The notes: generated from the letters alone by a model not told the origin. Numbered from the stretch's first letter, positions 1 to 5,162 are shown. The stretch is 5,162 nt of DNA from an uncultured Subdoligranulum sp. (GCF_937890665.1 NZ_CALADU010000123.1:1-5162), one strand, 5' to 3'. Translations and numbers: made by a program.

Positions 1-606
1 TTCGGTCAGCGCCTCAAGGTCATGGAAGGCGACGAAGTCCAGAAGGGTGCGCTGCTGACCGAAGGCCATGCGTATCCGCAGGATATTCTGGCCATTCAGG
101 GCCCCATCGCCACCCAGAACTACCTCATCAGCGAAGTGCAGAAGGTTTACCGTCTGCAGGGCGTTGACATCAACGATAAGCACATCGAGGTTATCGTGCG
201 CCAGATGATGCGTAAGGTGCGCATCGAGGATGCCGGTTCCAGCGACTTTATCGTTGGTAGCGTGGTTAACCGCCGCGATGTGATGATCAAGAACGAAGAG
301 ATTCAGGCTCGCATCGATGCCGGTGAAACCGACCTCAAGCTGGTACAGGCCAGTCAGGTGCTGTTGGGTATTACCAAGTCCAGCTTGGCCACCGACTCCT
401 TCCTGTCGGCTGCTTCCTTCCAGGAGACGACTCGCGTCCTGACGGAAGCTGCTATCAAGGGCAAGACTGACCCGTTGGCCGGTCTGAAGGAAAACGTCAT
501 CATCGGTAAGCTGATCCCCGCCGGTACCGGTCTGCCGGAAGTCGAGAAAGAACTCGAAGAGGCTGAGATTGCCCGTGATGCCGCAGAGGCTGCGTACGAC
601 CACTAA
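1..606 (+). CDS. rpoC: DNA-directed RNA polymerase subunit beta' (RpoC), C-terminal part
   Basis: This is the last 201 residues of the largest catalytic subunit of RNA polymerase. The frame is open from base 1, so the gene begins outside the window. The piece belongs to the C-terminal part of beta' (Rpb1 domain 5 region), downstream of the active-site motifs and trigger loop. Recognisable landmarks are [13 protein letters not shown] (bases about 25-63), the block [36 protein letters not shown] (about bases 418-465) and [16 protein letters not shown] (about bases 484-531), all close to textbook RpoC. The tail after this is short and acidic ([20 protein letters not shown]). It ends in TAA and is followed 14 nt later by an intrinsic terminator, so it is the last gene of the rpoBC unit here. 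Codon choice (AAG, CGC, CTG, GGT) is that of a highly expressed gene. The identification is certain; only the N-terminal part is missing. Confidence 0.98.
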   Translation, partial: FGQRLKVMEGDEVQKGALLTEGHAYPQDILAIQGPIATQNYLISEVQKVYRLQGVDINDKHIEVIVRQMMRKVRIEDAGSSDFIVGSVVNRRDVMIKNEEIQARIDAGETDLKLVQASQVLLGITKSSLATDSFLSAASFQETTRVLTEAAIKGKTDPLAGLKENVIIGKLIPAGTGLPEVEKELEEAEIARDAAEAAYDH

Positions 607-620
607 ACGCTAATAAAAGT

Positions 621-650
621 CCCCGTCACGAAAGTGGCGGGGATTTTTGT
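621..650 (+). terminator. Intrinsic terminator of the rpoBC operon
   Basis: CCCCGTCAC (621-629) pairs with GTGGCGGGG (634-642), nine pairs including one U-G wobble, around a GAAA tetraloop (630-633). The tract ATTTTTGTGTT follows directly. It begins 14 nt after the rpoC stop. Because the next promoter overlaps its distal end, transcription of the genes downstream is separated from rpoC. Confidence 0.9.
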
Positions 651-655
651 GTTGG

Positions 656-684
656 TTGACGCTTCCAAAGGAACTGGCTATAAT
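656..684 (+). promoter_or_regulatory. Sigma-70/SigA promoter for the spx-like gene and pepF
   Basis: TTGACG (656-661) and TATAAT (679-684) are separated by exactly 17 bp, one base from the full housekeeping consensus. The predicted transcription start is near 691, giving a leader of about 37 nt before the TTG start at 728. The -35 box starts only 14 bp after the terminator stem, so it is well placed to restart transcription after rpoC termination. No operator-like dyad is evident around it. Confidence 0.85.
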
Positions 685-713
685 TGTGGGTATACTAGAC
701 AAGCATTTATAGA

Positions 714-720
714 AGGGGAG
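714..720 (+). promoter_or_regulatory. Ribosome binding site deciding the TTG start
   Basis: AGGGGAG lies 7 nt before TTG at 728. No ATG or GTG codon in frame sits nearby, and the CxxC family N-terminus (beta strand then CSTC) begins immediately after this TTG, so the TTG start is well supported. Confidence 0.75.
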
Positions 721-727
721 TGTCGCT

Positions 728-1081
728 TTGCTCTTTTTACAATATCCGCCGTGTTCCACCTGCCAGAAAGCCAAAAAGTGGCTGGATGAACACGAAGTTT
801 CTTATGTGGCGCGCCACATCAAAGAAGAAAATCCTACAAAAGAAGAACTTAGCCAATGGTATGCGCGCAGTGGGTTACCCCTAAAGCGTTTTTTCAATAC
901 CAGTGGTCTGGCTTATAAAGCGTTGAACTTGAAAGAAAAACTTCCTACGATGTCGGAGGAGGAACAACTGGATTTGTTGGCAACGGACGGTATGCTGGTT
1001 AAGCGGCCTATTTTGGTGGATGAAAACTTCGTTCTCGTAGGCTTTAAACCGGTTGAGTGGGAAGAAACGCTGAGAAAATAA
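728..1081 (+). CDS. Spx/YusI-like ArsC-family protein (thioredoxin fold, CxxC)
   Basis: A 117-residue cytoplasmic protein of the ArsC/Spx/MgsR family. The N-terminal beta strand MLFLQYPP leads into a CSTC redox pair (C9 and C12) capping the first helix, as in Spx and YusI, rather than the single-cysteine loop of classical arsenate reductase. R93-P94 in VKRPIL is the conserved arginine-proline of the family. The stretches FFNTSG (55-60), LNLKEKL (66-72) and ATDGMLVKRP resemble B. subtilis YusI as I remember it; I rank this above Spx itself. Length matches the family (about 115-130). Spx proteins bind the RNA polymerase alpha C-terminal domain during thiol stress; whether this member does so, or is only a reductase-like protein, cannot be told from sequence. 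It starts with TTG after AGGGGAG and is co-transcribed with pepF, 10 nt downstream. Family call is secure, function is not. Confidence 0.9.
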   Translation: MLFLQYPPCSTCQKAKKWLDEHEVSYVARHIKEENPTKEELSQWYARSGLPLKRFFNTSGLAYKALNLKEKLPTMSEEEQLDLLATDGMLVKRPILVDENFVLVGFKPVEWEETLRK

Positions 1082-1086
1082 GGAGG
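1081..1086 (+). promoter_or_regulatory. Ribosome binding site of pepF overlapping the upstream stop
   Basis: A full AGGAGG begins on the last base of the preceding TAA codon and stands 5 nt before ATG at 1092. This fixes the pepF start (over the next ATG at 1128) and suggests translational coupling with the spx-like gene. Confidence 0.85.
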
Positions 1087-1091
1087 ATAGT

Positions 1092-2897
1092 ATGGCAGAT
1101 ACGCAGACTTTGAAGGAACGCAGCGCAATGGACCCGCAATATCAATGGGATTTGACGCCAATGTATCGGGATGATGCTGCGTGGGAAGCGGATTTCGCCA
1201 CGTTAGACGAACAGGTACAAGCGATGACGGCATTTGCCGGAACCCTAAAAGACGCGGTTTCCATCGGTGCTTATATGGATGCAGGGACGCAGTTGGGACG
1301 GAAGCTGTCCAATCTGTATTGTTATGCTTCGCTGCGGCGCAGTGAGAATACGCGTGCCGAGACAGGGCAGAGCATGTATGCTCGGATTATGGCCAAATAT
1401 GTGCAGGCTATGGCGGTTATCTCGTTTGCCGAACCGGAGATCCTCTCTTTGCCCGAAGAAACACTGCAGGCCATCGTCGATGATGAGCAGCTGGCCGACC
1501 ATAAATTCACAATGGAAAATTTGCTGCGTCAAAAGCCGCATACCCTAAGTGCGCCGGAAGAAAAGCTGTTGGCTACTTTGGGTGAAGCGCTAGGCGCTCC
1601 GGCAGAGATTGCAGATAATTTGCAGGACGCGGACCTCGTTTTTGAGGCGGTACAGGATGGCGACGGAAATACGGTAGAGGTGACCGGTTCCAACTATATC
1701 ATGCTGCAAATGTCGCCGGACCGCACACTGCGGAAAAACGCATTTGAAAGTTTTTATAAGAGTTATCGGCAGCACATCAATACCTTTGCGGCGTCCTATT
1801 CGGGCGCAGTGAAAGCGGCGACAGCGGAGGCTGCGATTCGCCATTACGATTCTTCTCGTGCGATGTCGATGGCAGGGGAAAACATTCCCGCGGCGGTTTA
1901 CGACAATCTGATCGATACTGTCCGTAAACATATGCCGGCTATGTACCGGTATGTGGCATTGCGTAAAAAAATCTTAGGTATCGATACACTGCACTACTAT
2001 GACGTGTACGCACCGTTGGTAGGGGAGGTCAAGGTCCGCTACACCTATGAGCAAGCGCAGCAGATGGTGCTGGACGCGGTAGCGCCGTTGGGTAAAGACT
2101 ATGATGATTTGGTGCGGCAGGCTTTTGCAGAACGCTGGATCGATGTTTACCCCAATAAAGGCAAGAGCGGAGGTGCCTATTCTTCAGGCACCTATGATTC
2201 TAACCCCTATATCTTAACCAATTTCACAGGAACGCTGGATAGCGTTTCGACCATCGCTCACGAGATGGGGCATAGCCTGCATACCTGGCATTCCAACCAC
2301 CATCAGCCGCCGCAGTATGCGGATTATACGTTGTTTGTAGCAGAGGTGGCGTCTACTGTCAACGAGAATCTTTTGATCGAACAGTTGCTGCAAAAAGAGA
2401 AAGAACCGCAGATGCGGCTGTACTTGCTCAACCAGTATCTGGAAAATTTCAAAGGTACTGTGTATCGGCAGACGATGTTTGCGGAGTTTGAAAAAGAAGC
2501 CCATGCTATGGCCGAACGCGGGGAAGCACTGAATCCGGCTGCTCTGAATGCATTGTACAAGCGACTGGTTCAGGATTACTTCGGTCCGGAACTGGTTCTG
2601 GATGAAGAAGTGCAGTATGAATGGGCACGTATTCCGCATTTTTACCGTCCGTTCTATGTCTACAAATATGCAACAGGCTATTCCACTGCGGTGGCGTTGT
2701 CCGAAGCGATTCTGCGAGATGGGGAACCTGCAGTGCAGCGGTATAAAGAATTCTTGGCCATGGGAGGCAGTGCCTATCCCTTGGAAGAGTTGCAGCATGC
2801 CGGCGTGGATTTGACAACTCCTGCCCCGGTAGATGCGGCGCTTCAAAAATTCGAACGCATTTTGGATGATGCTGAGGCAACCTTGGCGCAGTTGTAA
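1092..2897 (+). CDS. pepF: Oligoendopeptidase F, M3B zinc metallopeptidase
   Basis: A 601-residue cytoplasmic oligopeptidase that cleaves short peptides. The peptidase M3 active site is complete: HEMGH (H390, E391, H394) supplies two zinc ligands and the catalytic glutamate, and E418 in FVAEVASTVNE is the expected third ligand 24 residues later. The C-terminal signature HFYRPFYVYKYATGYS (about 516-531) carries the conserved His and Tyr residues that line the substrate site. The N-terminal half is the helical oligopeptidase F domain, with YQWDLTPMY (17-25) typical of the family start and the GENIPAAVYDNLIDTV stretch (262-277) leading into the M3 catalytic domain. Length is the usual ~600. There is no signal peptide. 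It is the second gene of an operon, coupled to the spx-like gene by an AGGAGG that overlaps the upstream stop, and is followed by a strong terminator. Likely roles are recycling of peptides from proteolysis or import; the exact substrate is unknown. No frameshift or missing residue is seen. Confidence 0.97.
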   Translation: MADTQTLKERSAMDPQYQWDLTPMYRDDAAWEADFATLDEQVQAMTAFAGTLKDAVSIGAYMDAGTQLGRKLSNLYCYASLRRSENTRAETGQSMYARIMAKYVQAMAVISFAEPEILSLPEETLQAIVDDEQLADHKFTMENLLRQKPHTLSAPEEKLLATLGEALGAPAEIADNLQDADLVFEAVQDGDGNTVEVTGSNYIMLQMSPDRTLRKNAFESFYKSYRQHINTFAASYSGAVKAATAEAAIRHYDSSRAMSMAGENIPAAVYDNLIDTVRKHMPAMYRYVALRKKILGIDTLHYYDVYAPLVGEVKVRYTYEQAQQMVLDAVAPLGKDYDDLVRQAFAERWIDVYPNKGKSGGAYSSGTYDSNPYILTNFTGTLDSVSTIAHEMGHSLHTWHSNHHQPPQYADYTLFVAEVASTVNENLLIEQLLQKEKEPQMRLYLLNQYLENFKGTVYRQTMFAEFEKEAHAMAERGEALNPAALNALYKRLVQDYFGPELVLDEEVQYEWARIPHFYRPFYVYKYATGYSTAVALSEAILRDGEPAVQRYKEFLAMGGSAYPLEELQHAGVDLTTPAPVDAALQKFERILDDAEATLAQL

Positions 2898-2907
2898 ATT
2901 ACCAATA

Positions 2908-2946
2908 AAAAGAGCTCCCACAGGAGGAACCTGTGGGAGCTCTTTT
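2908..2946. terminator. Bidirectional intrinsic terminator between convergent genes
   Basis: A perfect 17-bp inverted repeat (2908-2924 with 2930-2946) encloses a 5-nt AGGAA loop. The arms start with AAAA and end with TTTT, so each strand reads as a GC-rich hairpin closed by a U-run. It starts 10 nt after the pepF stop and lies 41 nt beyond the stop of the minus-strand gene, so it can serve both. Confidence 0.92.
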
Positions 2947-2987
2947 AGCGTATAAAACGAGTCTTACAGGGATAAACTCGAGGGTGC

Positions 2988-3509
2988 TTATTGACCCAAT
3001 ACAGCGGCGATGTAAGCAGCTTCTTTGGCGGCGATCTGCGCCTGATAGTTTTTCACAGCGGCAGCGTAAGCGGCTTCACGCTGGTCGGCGGCAGCCTGTG
3101 TGGCAACACCGGCAGCGGCTACGGCGGCATCAGCGTCAGCTTTGGCTTGTGCTGCTTTCGCAGCAGCGAGTACGGCAGCAACATCGGCATCCGCTTTAGC
3201 TTGCGCTTCTTTAGCGGCAACCATTACAGCAGCAGTGTAAGCAGCTTCCTTCGCCGCGATTTGCTGCTGATAGGCTTTTACAGCTTCCGCATAAGCGGCT
3301 TCACGCTGGTCAGCGGCAGCCTGCGTTGCTTTGCCCGCGGCAATGACCGCGGCAACATCAGCATTCGCTTTGGCCTGTGCGGCTTTTCCGGCGGCAATCA
3401 CGGCAAGACATTCAGCGTCGGCCTTAGCCTATGCCTGTTTGGCTGCAGTCTGTACAGCAGCGGTGTACGCGGCTTCTTGTGCTGCGATTTGCGCCTGATA
3501 GGCTTTTAC
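2988..3509 (-). repeat. Tandem ~228-bp coding repeats (2.3 copies)
   Basis: Inside the alanine-rich gene, unit 1 (3509-3282, 76 codons) and unit 2 (3281-3057, 75 codons) are followed by a truncated unit 3 (3056-2988). The units are clear in protein (AVKAYQxQIAAxEAAYTAAV, ATQAAADQREAAYA) and in DNA, where CTGATAG followed by a T-rich stretch recurs near 3496, 3268 and 3043 on the plus strand. Unit 2 lacks one codon around residues 160-162 compared with unit 1. Copies have diverged at synonymous sites, so the duplication is not new. Confidence 0.85.
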
Positions 3510-3605
3510 GGCGGCAATGTAGTCGCTGTTGGCATCGGCAAATGCCGGAACAGCAAAAACAGTGACCATGCAAACGGAAAGCAGGAACGCGAGAAGTTTT
3601 TTCAT
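2988..3605 (-). pseudogene. Secreted alanine-rich repeat protein interrupted by an amber codon
   Basis: Read through, this is a 205-residue protein, close to half alanine, with no recognised family. It starts at ATG 3605-3603 with a textbook signal peptide: KK, the hydrophobic core LLAFLLSVCMVTVFAVP, and an AFA cleavage site after residue 23. The mature part is predicted helical and built of ~76-residue tandem repeats (from residues 33, 109 and a partial copy from 184), each containing AVKAYQ-type and QAKADAD segments that recur about every 18 residues. Codon 59 is TAG (3431-3429) in frame; the same position in the second repeat is CAA (Gln135), so a single C-to-T change of CAG explains it. 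Just after, E65-C66-L67 replaces the D-V-A seen in other copies. The intact product would be a 58-residue precursor, 35 residues once cleaved. No ribosome binding site precedes the GTG at 3401 that could restart translation. The frame stays open to TAA at 2990-2988, so inactivation is recent, or the base is an error. Promoter and ribosome binding site look intact. Cell-surface or secreted location is inferred; function unknown. Confidence 0.72.
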
Positions 3606-3616
3606 GACGATTGATA

Positions 3617-3623
3617 CCTCCTT
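3617..3623 (-). promoter_or_regulatory. Ribosome binding site of the alanine-rich gene
   Basis: On the minus strand AAGGAGG stands 11 nt before ATG (3605-3603). The core match is perfect and the spacing slightly long. It decides the strand: the opposite open frame over the same DNA lacks comparable signals. Confidence 0.8.
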
Positions 3624-3661
3624 GTTAATAGTACTCTTTAGAAGAGGGTTTTCACATTTTC

Positions 3662-3690
3662 ATTATAACAAGGTGGACAAAAATCCACAA
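3662..3690 (-). promoter_or_regulatory. Promoter of the alanine-rich gene with a dyad in the spacer
   Basis: On the minus strand TTGTGG (3690-3685) and a perfect TATAAT (3667-3662) are 17 bp apart. The -35 is weak (TTG only). An inverted repeat GTGGA/TCCAC (3673-3677 and 3684-3688, 6-nt spacer) occupies the -35 edge and spacer, where a repressor or activator could bind. The leader to the ATG would be about 50 nt. Confidence 0.65.
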
Positions 3691-4032
3691 TAGGATTGCG
3701 CTTTCCAGTTAGAAAAGTTTTGCCTGCTTAATTGTGTATAATTCACAAAAAACAGAAAATATAGTGCGTTTCATGATGAAAAAACACAATATAAAAGGAG
3801 AAGGGGCCGGCGCTTTACGCAAAAAAAGTCCCGCTTATGACCATACAATGCCGAAAATGGAGAACAATAAATGGCAGGCTATAAACAAAGATGCTGTGAA
3901 AAAAATGTGATAGAAAACGCGGGGAAGCGGTTTGATGCAACAAGGAAAAACTACAAAAGAAAGAAGAAGGGGAGAGAAATCTAAAAAATCTCTGTTTTGC
4001 ACGATTTTTTTTCTGTTTTTTTGGCAATACTC

Positions 4033-4061
4033 TTGACAACAGCGCTTCTATCCTATAAAAT
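4033..4061 (+). promoter_or_regulatory. SigA promoter of the rpsL-rpsG (str) operon
   Basis: A perfect TTGACA (4033-4038) and TAAAAT (4056-4061) are 17 bp apart. TATAAA at 4054-4059 overlaps but would give a 15-bp spacer. Two thymine tracts immediately upstream (4005-4012 and 4016-4022) resemble an UP element, as expected for a strong ribosomal-protein promoter. Transcription should start near 4068, leaving a leader of about 85 nt. Confidence 0.85.
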
Positions 4062-4138
4062 ATCAAATGCGTGAGTTTGCTGGGTGAAGTGCGGCCATTA
4101 CGTCGCATGCATCCCGAAACAAGCGTGAATACGTGAAG

Positions 4139-4145
4139 AAAGGAG
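4139..4145 (+). promoter_or_regulatory. Ribosome binding site of rpsL
   Basis: AAAGGAG lies 7 nt before ATG at 4153, in a purine-only stretch that should be unstructured. It supports the start that gives the conserved N-terminus [11 protein letters not shown]. Confidence 0.85.
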
Positions 4146-4152
4146 AAAAGAA

Positions 4153-4578
4153 ATGCCTACTTTTAACCAGCTCGTGCGCAAAGGCCGTGAGGTCCTGGTA
4201 CACAAAAGCACCGCCCCTGCTCTTCAGAAGAGCTACAACTCCCAGAAGAAGCAGTACACCAATCTGAACAGCCCTCAGAAGCGTGGCGTCTGCACTGCAG
4301 TTCGCACCATGACCCCCAAGAAGCCGAACTCTGCTCTGCGTAAAGTTGCCCGTGTCCGCCTCACGAATGGTATCGAGGTCACCTCTTACATTCCTGGTAT
4401 CGGCCATAACCTGCAAGAGCATAGCGTCGTTCTGATCCGTGGCGGTCGTGTCAAGGATCTTCCTGGTGTTCGTTACCACATCATCCGTGGTACTCTGGAT
4501 ACGCAGGGTGTTGCGAACCGGAATCAGGCCCGCAGCAAATACGGTGCTAAGCGCCCCAAGGCCGGTGCCAAGAAGTAA
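4153..4578 (+). CDS. rpsL: 30S ribosomal protein S12
   Basis: A complete 141-residue S12, the decoding-centre protein of the small ribosomal subunit. It shows the S12 signatures [31 protein letters not shown] (45-64), [20 protein letters not shown] and [12 protein letters not shown]. The segment [19 protein letters not shown] (27-45) is the insertion found in Bacillota S12 and absent in E. coli. Lysines K56 and K101, where substitutions give streptomycin resistance in relatives, are wild type, so the allele is predicted streptomycin-sensitive at these sites. D102 is the equivalent of the aspartate that is methylthiolated in E. coli. The C-terminus ends in a basic tail (KRPKAGAKK). It is first in the str operon, preceded by its own promoter and a strong ribosome binding site, and separated from rpsG by 109 nt. 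Codon use is that of a highly expressed gene. Confidence 0.99.
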   Translation: MPTFNQLVRKGREVLVHKSTAPALQKSYNSQKKQYTNLNSPQKRGVCTAVRTMTPKKPNSALRKVARVRLTNGIEVTSYIPGIGHNLQEHSVVLIRGGRVKDLPGVRYHIIRGTLDTQGVANRNQARSKYGAKRPKAGAKK

Positions 4579-4592
4579 GGAAACATCTTTTC

Positions 4593-4623
4593 GCCATAAA
4601 ATAGGCCAAGCCTTTTTTGTGGC
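4593..4623 (+). promoter_or_regulatory. Hairpin between rpsL and rpsG, possible S7 autoregulatory or processing site
   Basis: GCCATAAAATAGGC (4593-4606) folds on GCCTTTTTTGTGGC (4610-4623) across a CAA loop: 12 Watson-Crick pairs, one U-G wobble and one U-U mismatch. The distal T6 lies inside the stem and what follows (ATAACGGGAG) is not a U-run, so it is not a classic terminator, although a short AGGC/GCCT stem with the T6 could act as a weak attenuator. In E. coli the S7 protein represses its own mRNA by binding the rpsL-rpsG spacer; a similar role here is inference from position only. Confidence 0.5.
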
Positions 4624-4672
4624 ATAACGGGAGTTTTCTTAACTTTCGAGTACCGATGATATCATTTATGTG

Positions 4673-4680
4673 AAGGAGGG
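4673..4680 (+). promoter_or_regulatory. Ribosome binding site deciding the rpsG start
   Basis: AAGGAGGG stands 7 nt before ATG at 4688. An in-frame GTG at 4670 would place the start upstream of, and read through, this site, adding six residues (MKEGRK) absent from S7 proteins, so ATG 4688 is chosen. Confidence 0.92.
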
Positions 4681-4687
4681 AAGAAAG

Positions 4688-5158
4688 ATGCCCAGAAGAG
4701 GTAATGTCGCGAAACGCGAAGTTCTGGCCGATCCTATTTACAATTCCAAAGTTGTCACCCGTCTGGTCAACTACATCATGCTGGATGGCAAAAAGGGTGT
4801 TGCGCAGGAGATCGTTTACGATGCATTCAACATCGTGAAGGAGAAGACCGGCAATGATCCGCTGGAAATGTTCGAGAAGGCGATGGAGAACATCATGCCG
4901 AACCTCGAATGCAAGACCCGTCGTGTGGGCGGCGCCAACTATCAGGTTCCTTTGGAAGTTAGCCCCGCTCGTCGTGAGACCCTCGGCCTGCGTTGGTTGA
5001 CCCAGTACAGCCGTAGCCGTGGTGAGAAGACCATGTCTGCCCGTCTGGCGGCCGAGATCATCGACGCTACCAATGGTGTCGGCGGTTCCGTCAAGAAGCG
5101 TGAGGACACTCACAAGATGGCCGAGGCCAACAAGGCTTTTGCCCACTATCGTTATTGA
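4688..5158 (+). CDS. rpsG: 30S ribosomal protein S7
   Basis: A complete 156-residue S7, the primary 16S rRNA binder that nucleates assembly of the 30S head and contacts the exit-site tRNA. The start [20 protein letters not shown] and the motifs [15 protein letters not shown] (26-40), [20 protein letters not shown] (the beta-hairpin, about 68-87), [20 protein letters not shown] (102-121) and the C-terminal [20 protein letters not shown] are all canonical. Length equals the usual bacterial 156. The last residue is Tyr where many S7 proteins have Trp. It follows rpsL in the str operon with no evident promoter of its own; fusA would be expected after the window edge 4 nt beyond the stop. In E. 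coli S7 is the translational repressor of this operon. Confidence 0.99.
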   Translation: MPRRGNVAKREVLADPIYNSKVVTRLVNYIMLDGKKGVAQEIVYDAFNIVKEKTGNDPLEMFEKAMENIMPNLECKTRRVGGANYQVPLEVSPARRETLGLRWLTQYSRSRGEKTMSARLAAEIIDATNGVGGSVKKREDTHKMAEANKAFAHYRY

Positions 5159-5162
5159 TTCG

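Larger units (their letters stand above)
3606..4152. other. 547-nt A/T-rich divergent intergenic region
   Basis: This gap lies between the start of the alanine-rich gene (minus) and rpsL (plus). The left end holds the minus-strand promoter and leader; the right end holds the rpsL promoter and leader. The middle (about 3690-4000) is purine- and A-rich, with an isolated plus-strand TATAAT (3737-3742) lacking a matching -35, a TTTCAT-G-ATGAAA dyad (3769-3781), and two short open frames (3773-3910 and 3935-4036) with poor start signals. No RNA gene, riboswitch or convincing protein was recognised in it. An L7Ae-type gene, often found just before rpsL in Bacillota, is absent. Confidence 0.7.

Noticed and set aside
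2214..2921. Minus-strand 235-residue open frame opposite pepF.
   Set aside because: It overlaps a gene with a complete catalytic motif, shows no family features, and starts within the terminator arm.
3399..3401. GTG restart giving a 137-residue product after the amber codon.
   Set aside because: No ribosome binding site precedes it, and the protein would lack the signal peptide; it is the tail of the interrupted gene.
2991..3614. Plus-strand 207-residue open frame, rich in Gly, Ser and Phe, covering the whole alanine-rich gene, with GAGGG 6 nt before its TTG.
   Set aside because: It is the mirror of GC-rich alanine codons, which rarely give stops in the opposite frame. The minus strand has a signal peptide, AAGGAGG, ATG and TATAAT; this frame has only a chance GAGGG.
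3973..4022. AGAGA/TCTCT pairing followed by T-runs as a terminator before rpsL.
   Set aside because: The stem is only five A/U-rich pairs with a large loop and is separated from the T-runs by about 11 nt; no gene upstream needs it.
3935..4036. 33-codon frame with a basic start and hydrophobic end, resembling a small membrane protein, preceded by GGGGAA.
   Set aside because: The hydrophobic part is simply the T-tracts upstream of the rpsL -35 box, which it overlaps; the ribosome binding site is weak.
3815..4108. Minus-strand 97-residue open frame in the intergenic region.
   Set aside because: Its Phe/Ser/Lys-rich sequence reflects A/T tracts and it covers the rpsL promoter; no start signal or family resemblance.
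4660..4665. TATCAT as a -10 box for an rpsG-specific promoter.
   Set aside because: No acceptable -35 at 16-18 bp; it is part of the short palindrome ATGATATCAT (4656-4665) without loop.
4547..5146. Minus-strand 199-residue open frame opposite rpsG.
   Set aside because: It is antisense to a fully canonical S7 and has no recognisable domain.

Overview
The window is a piece of a Bacillota chromosome, most likely from a gut-type clostridium (Oscillospirales/Ruminococcaceae-like). The evidence is the S12 protein with the Gram-positive insertion after its N-terminus, strong AGGAGG-type ribosome binding sites, a TTG start, an M3B PepF oligopeptidase, a YusI/Spx-type ArsC-fold protein, and roughly balanced base composition. 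The genus is a guess; the class is fairly secure. Everything reads as ordinary chromosome: there is no phage, insertion sequence, CRISPR array, tRNA or rRNA.

Layout from left to right. Bases 1-606 are the 3' end of rpoC (RNA polymerase beta'), closed by a GAAA-tetraloop terminator (621-650). A near-consensus sigma-70 promoter (656-684) then starts a two-gene operon: a small CxxC thioredoxin-fold protein of the Spx/YusI family (728-1081) and, 10 nt later, the zinc metallopeptidase PepF (1092-2897). A perfect 17-bp hairpin (2908-2946) ends this operon and is symmetric enough to end the facing gene too. That facing gene (2988-3605, minus strand) encodes a secreted, alanine-rich protein built of ~76-residue helical repeats. 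It carries an in-frame amber stop at codon 59 and is probably a recent pseudogene. A 547-nt A/T-rich intergenic region (3606-4152) holds its promoter and the promoter of the next operon. rpsL (S12, 4153-4578) and rpsG (S7, 4688-5158) follow, separated by a 109-nt gap with a 31-nt hairpin. fusA and tuf would be expected beyond the right edge.

How the parts fit. The rpoBC and str (rpsL-rpsG-fusA-tuf) gene groups lie near each other in many Bacillota, often separated only by a small L7Ae-family gene. Here three unrelated genes with their own promoters and terminators sit between them, so rpoC and rpsL are transcriptionally separate. The most notable items are the broken repeat protein, the hairpin between rpsL and rpsG, and the inserted three-gene module itself. 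I did not find a convincing undescribed biological system.
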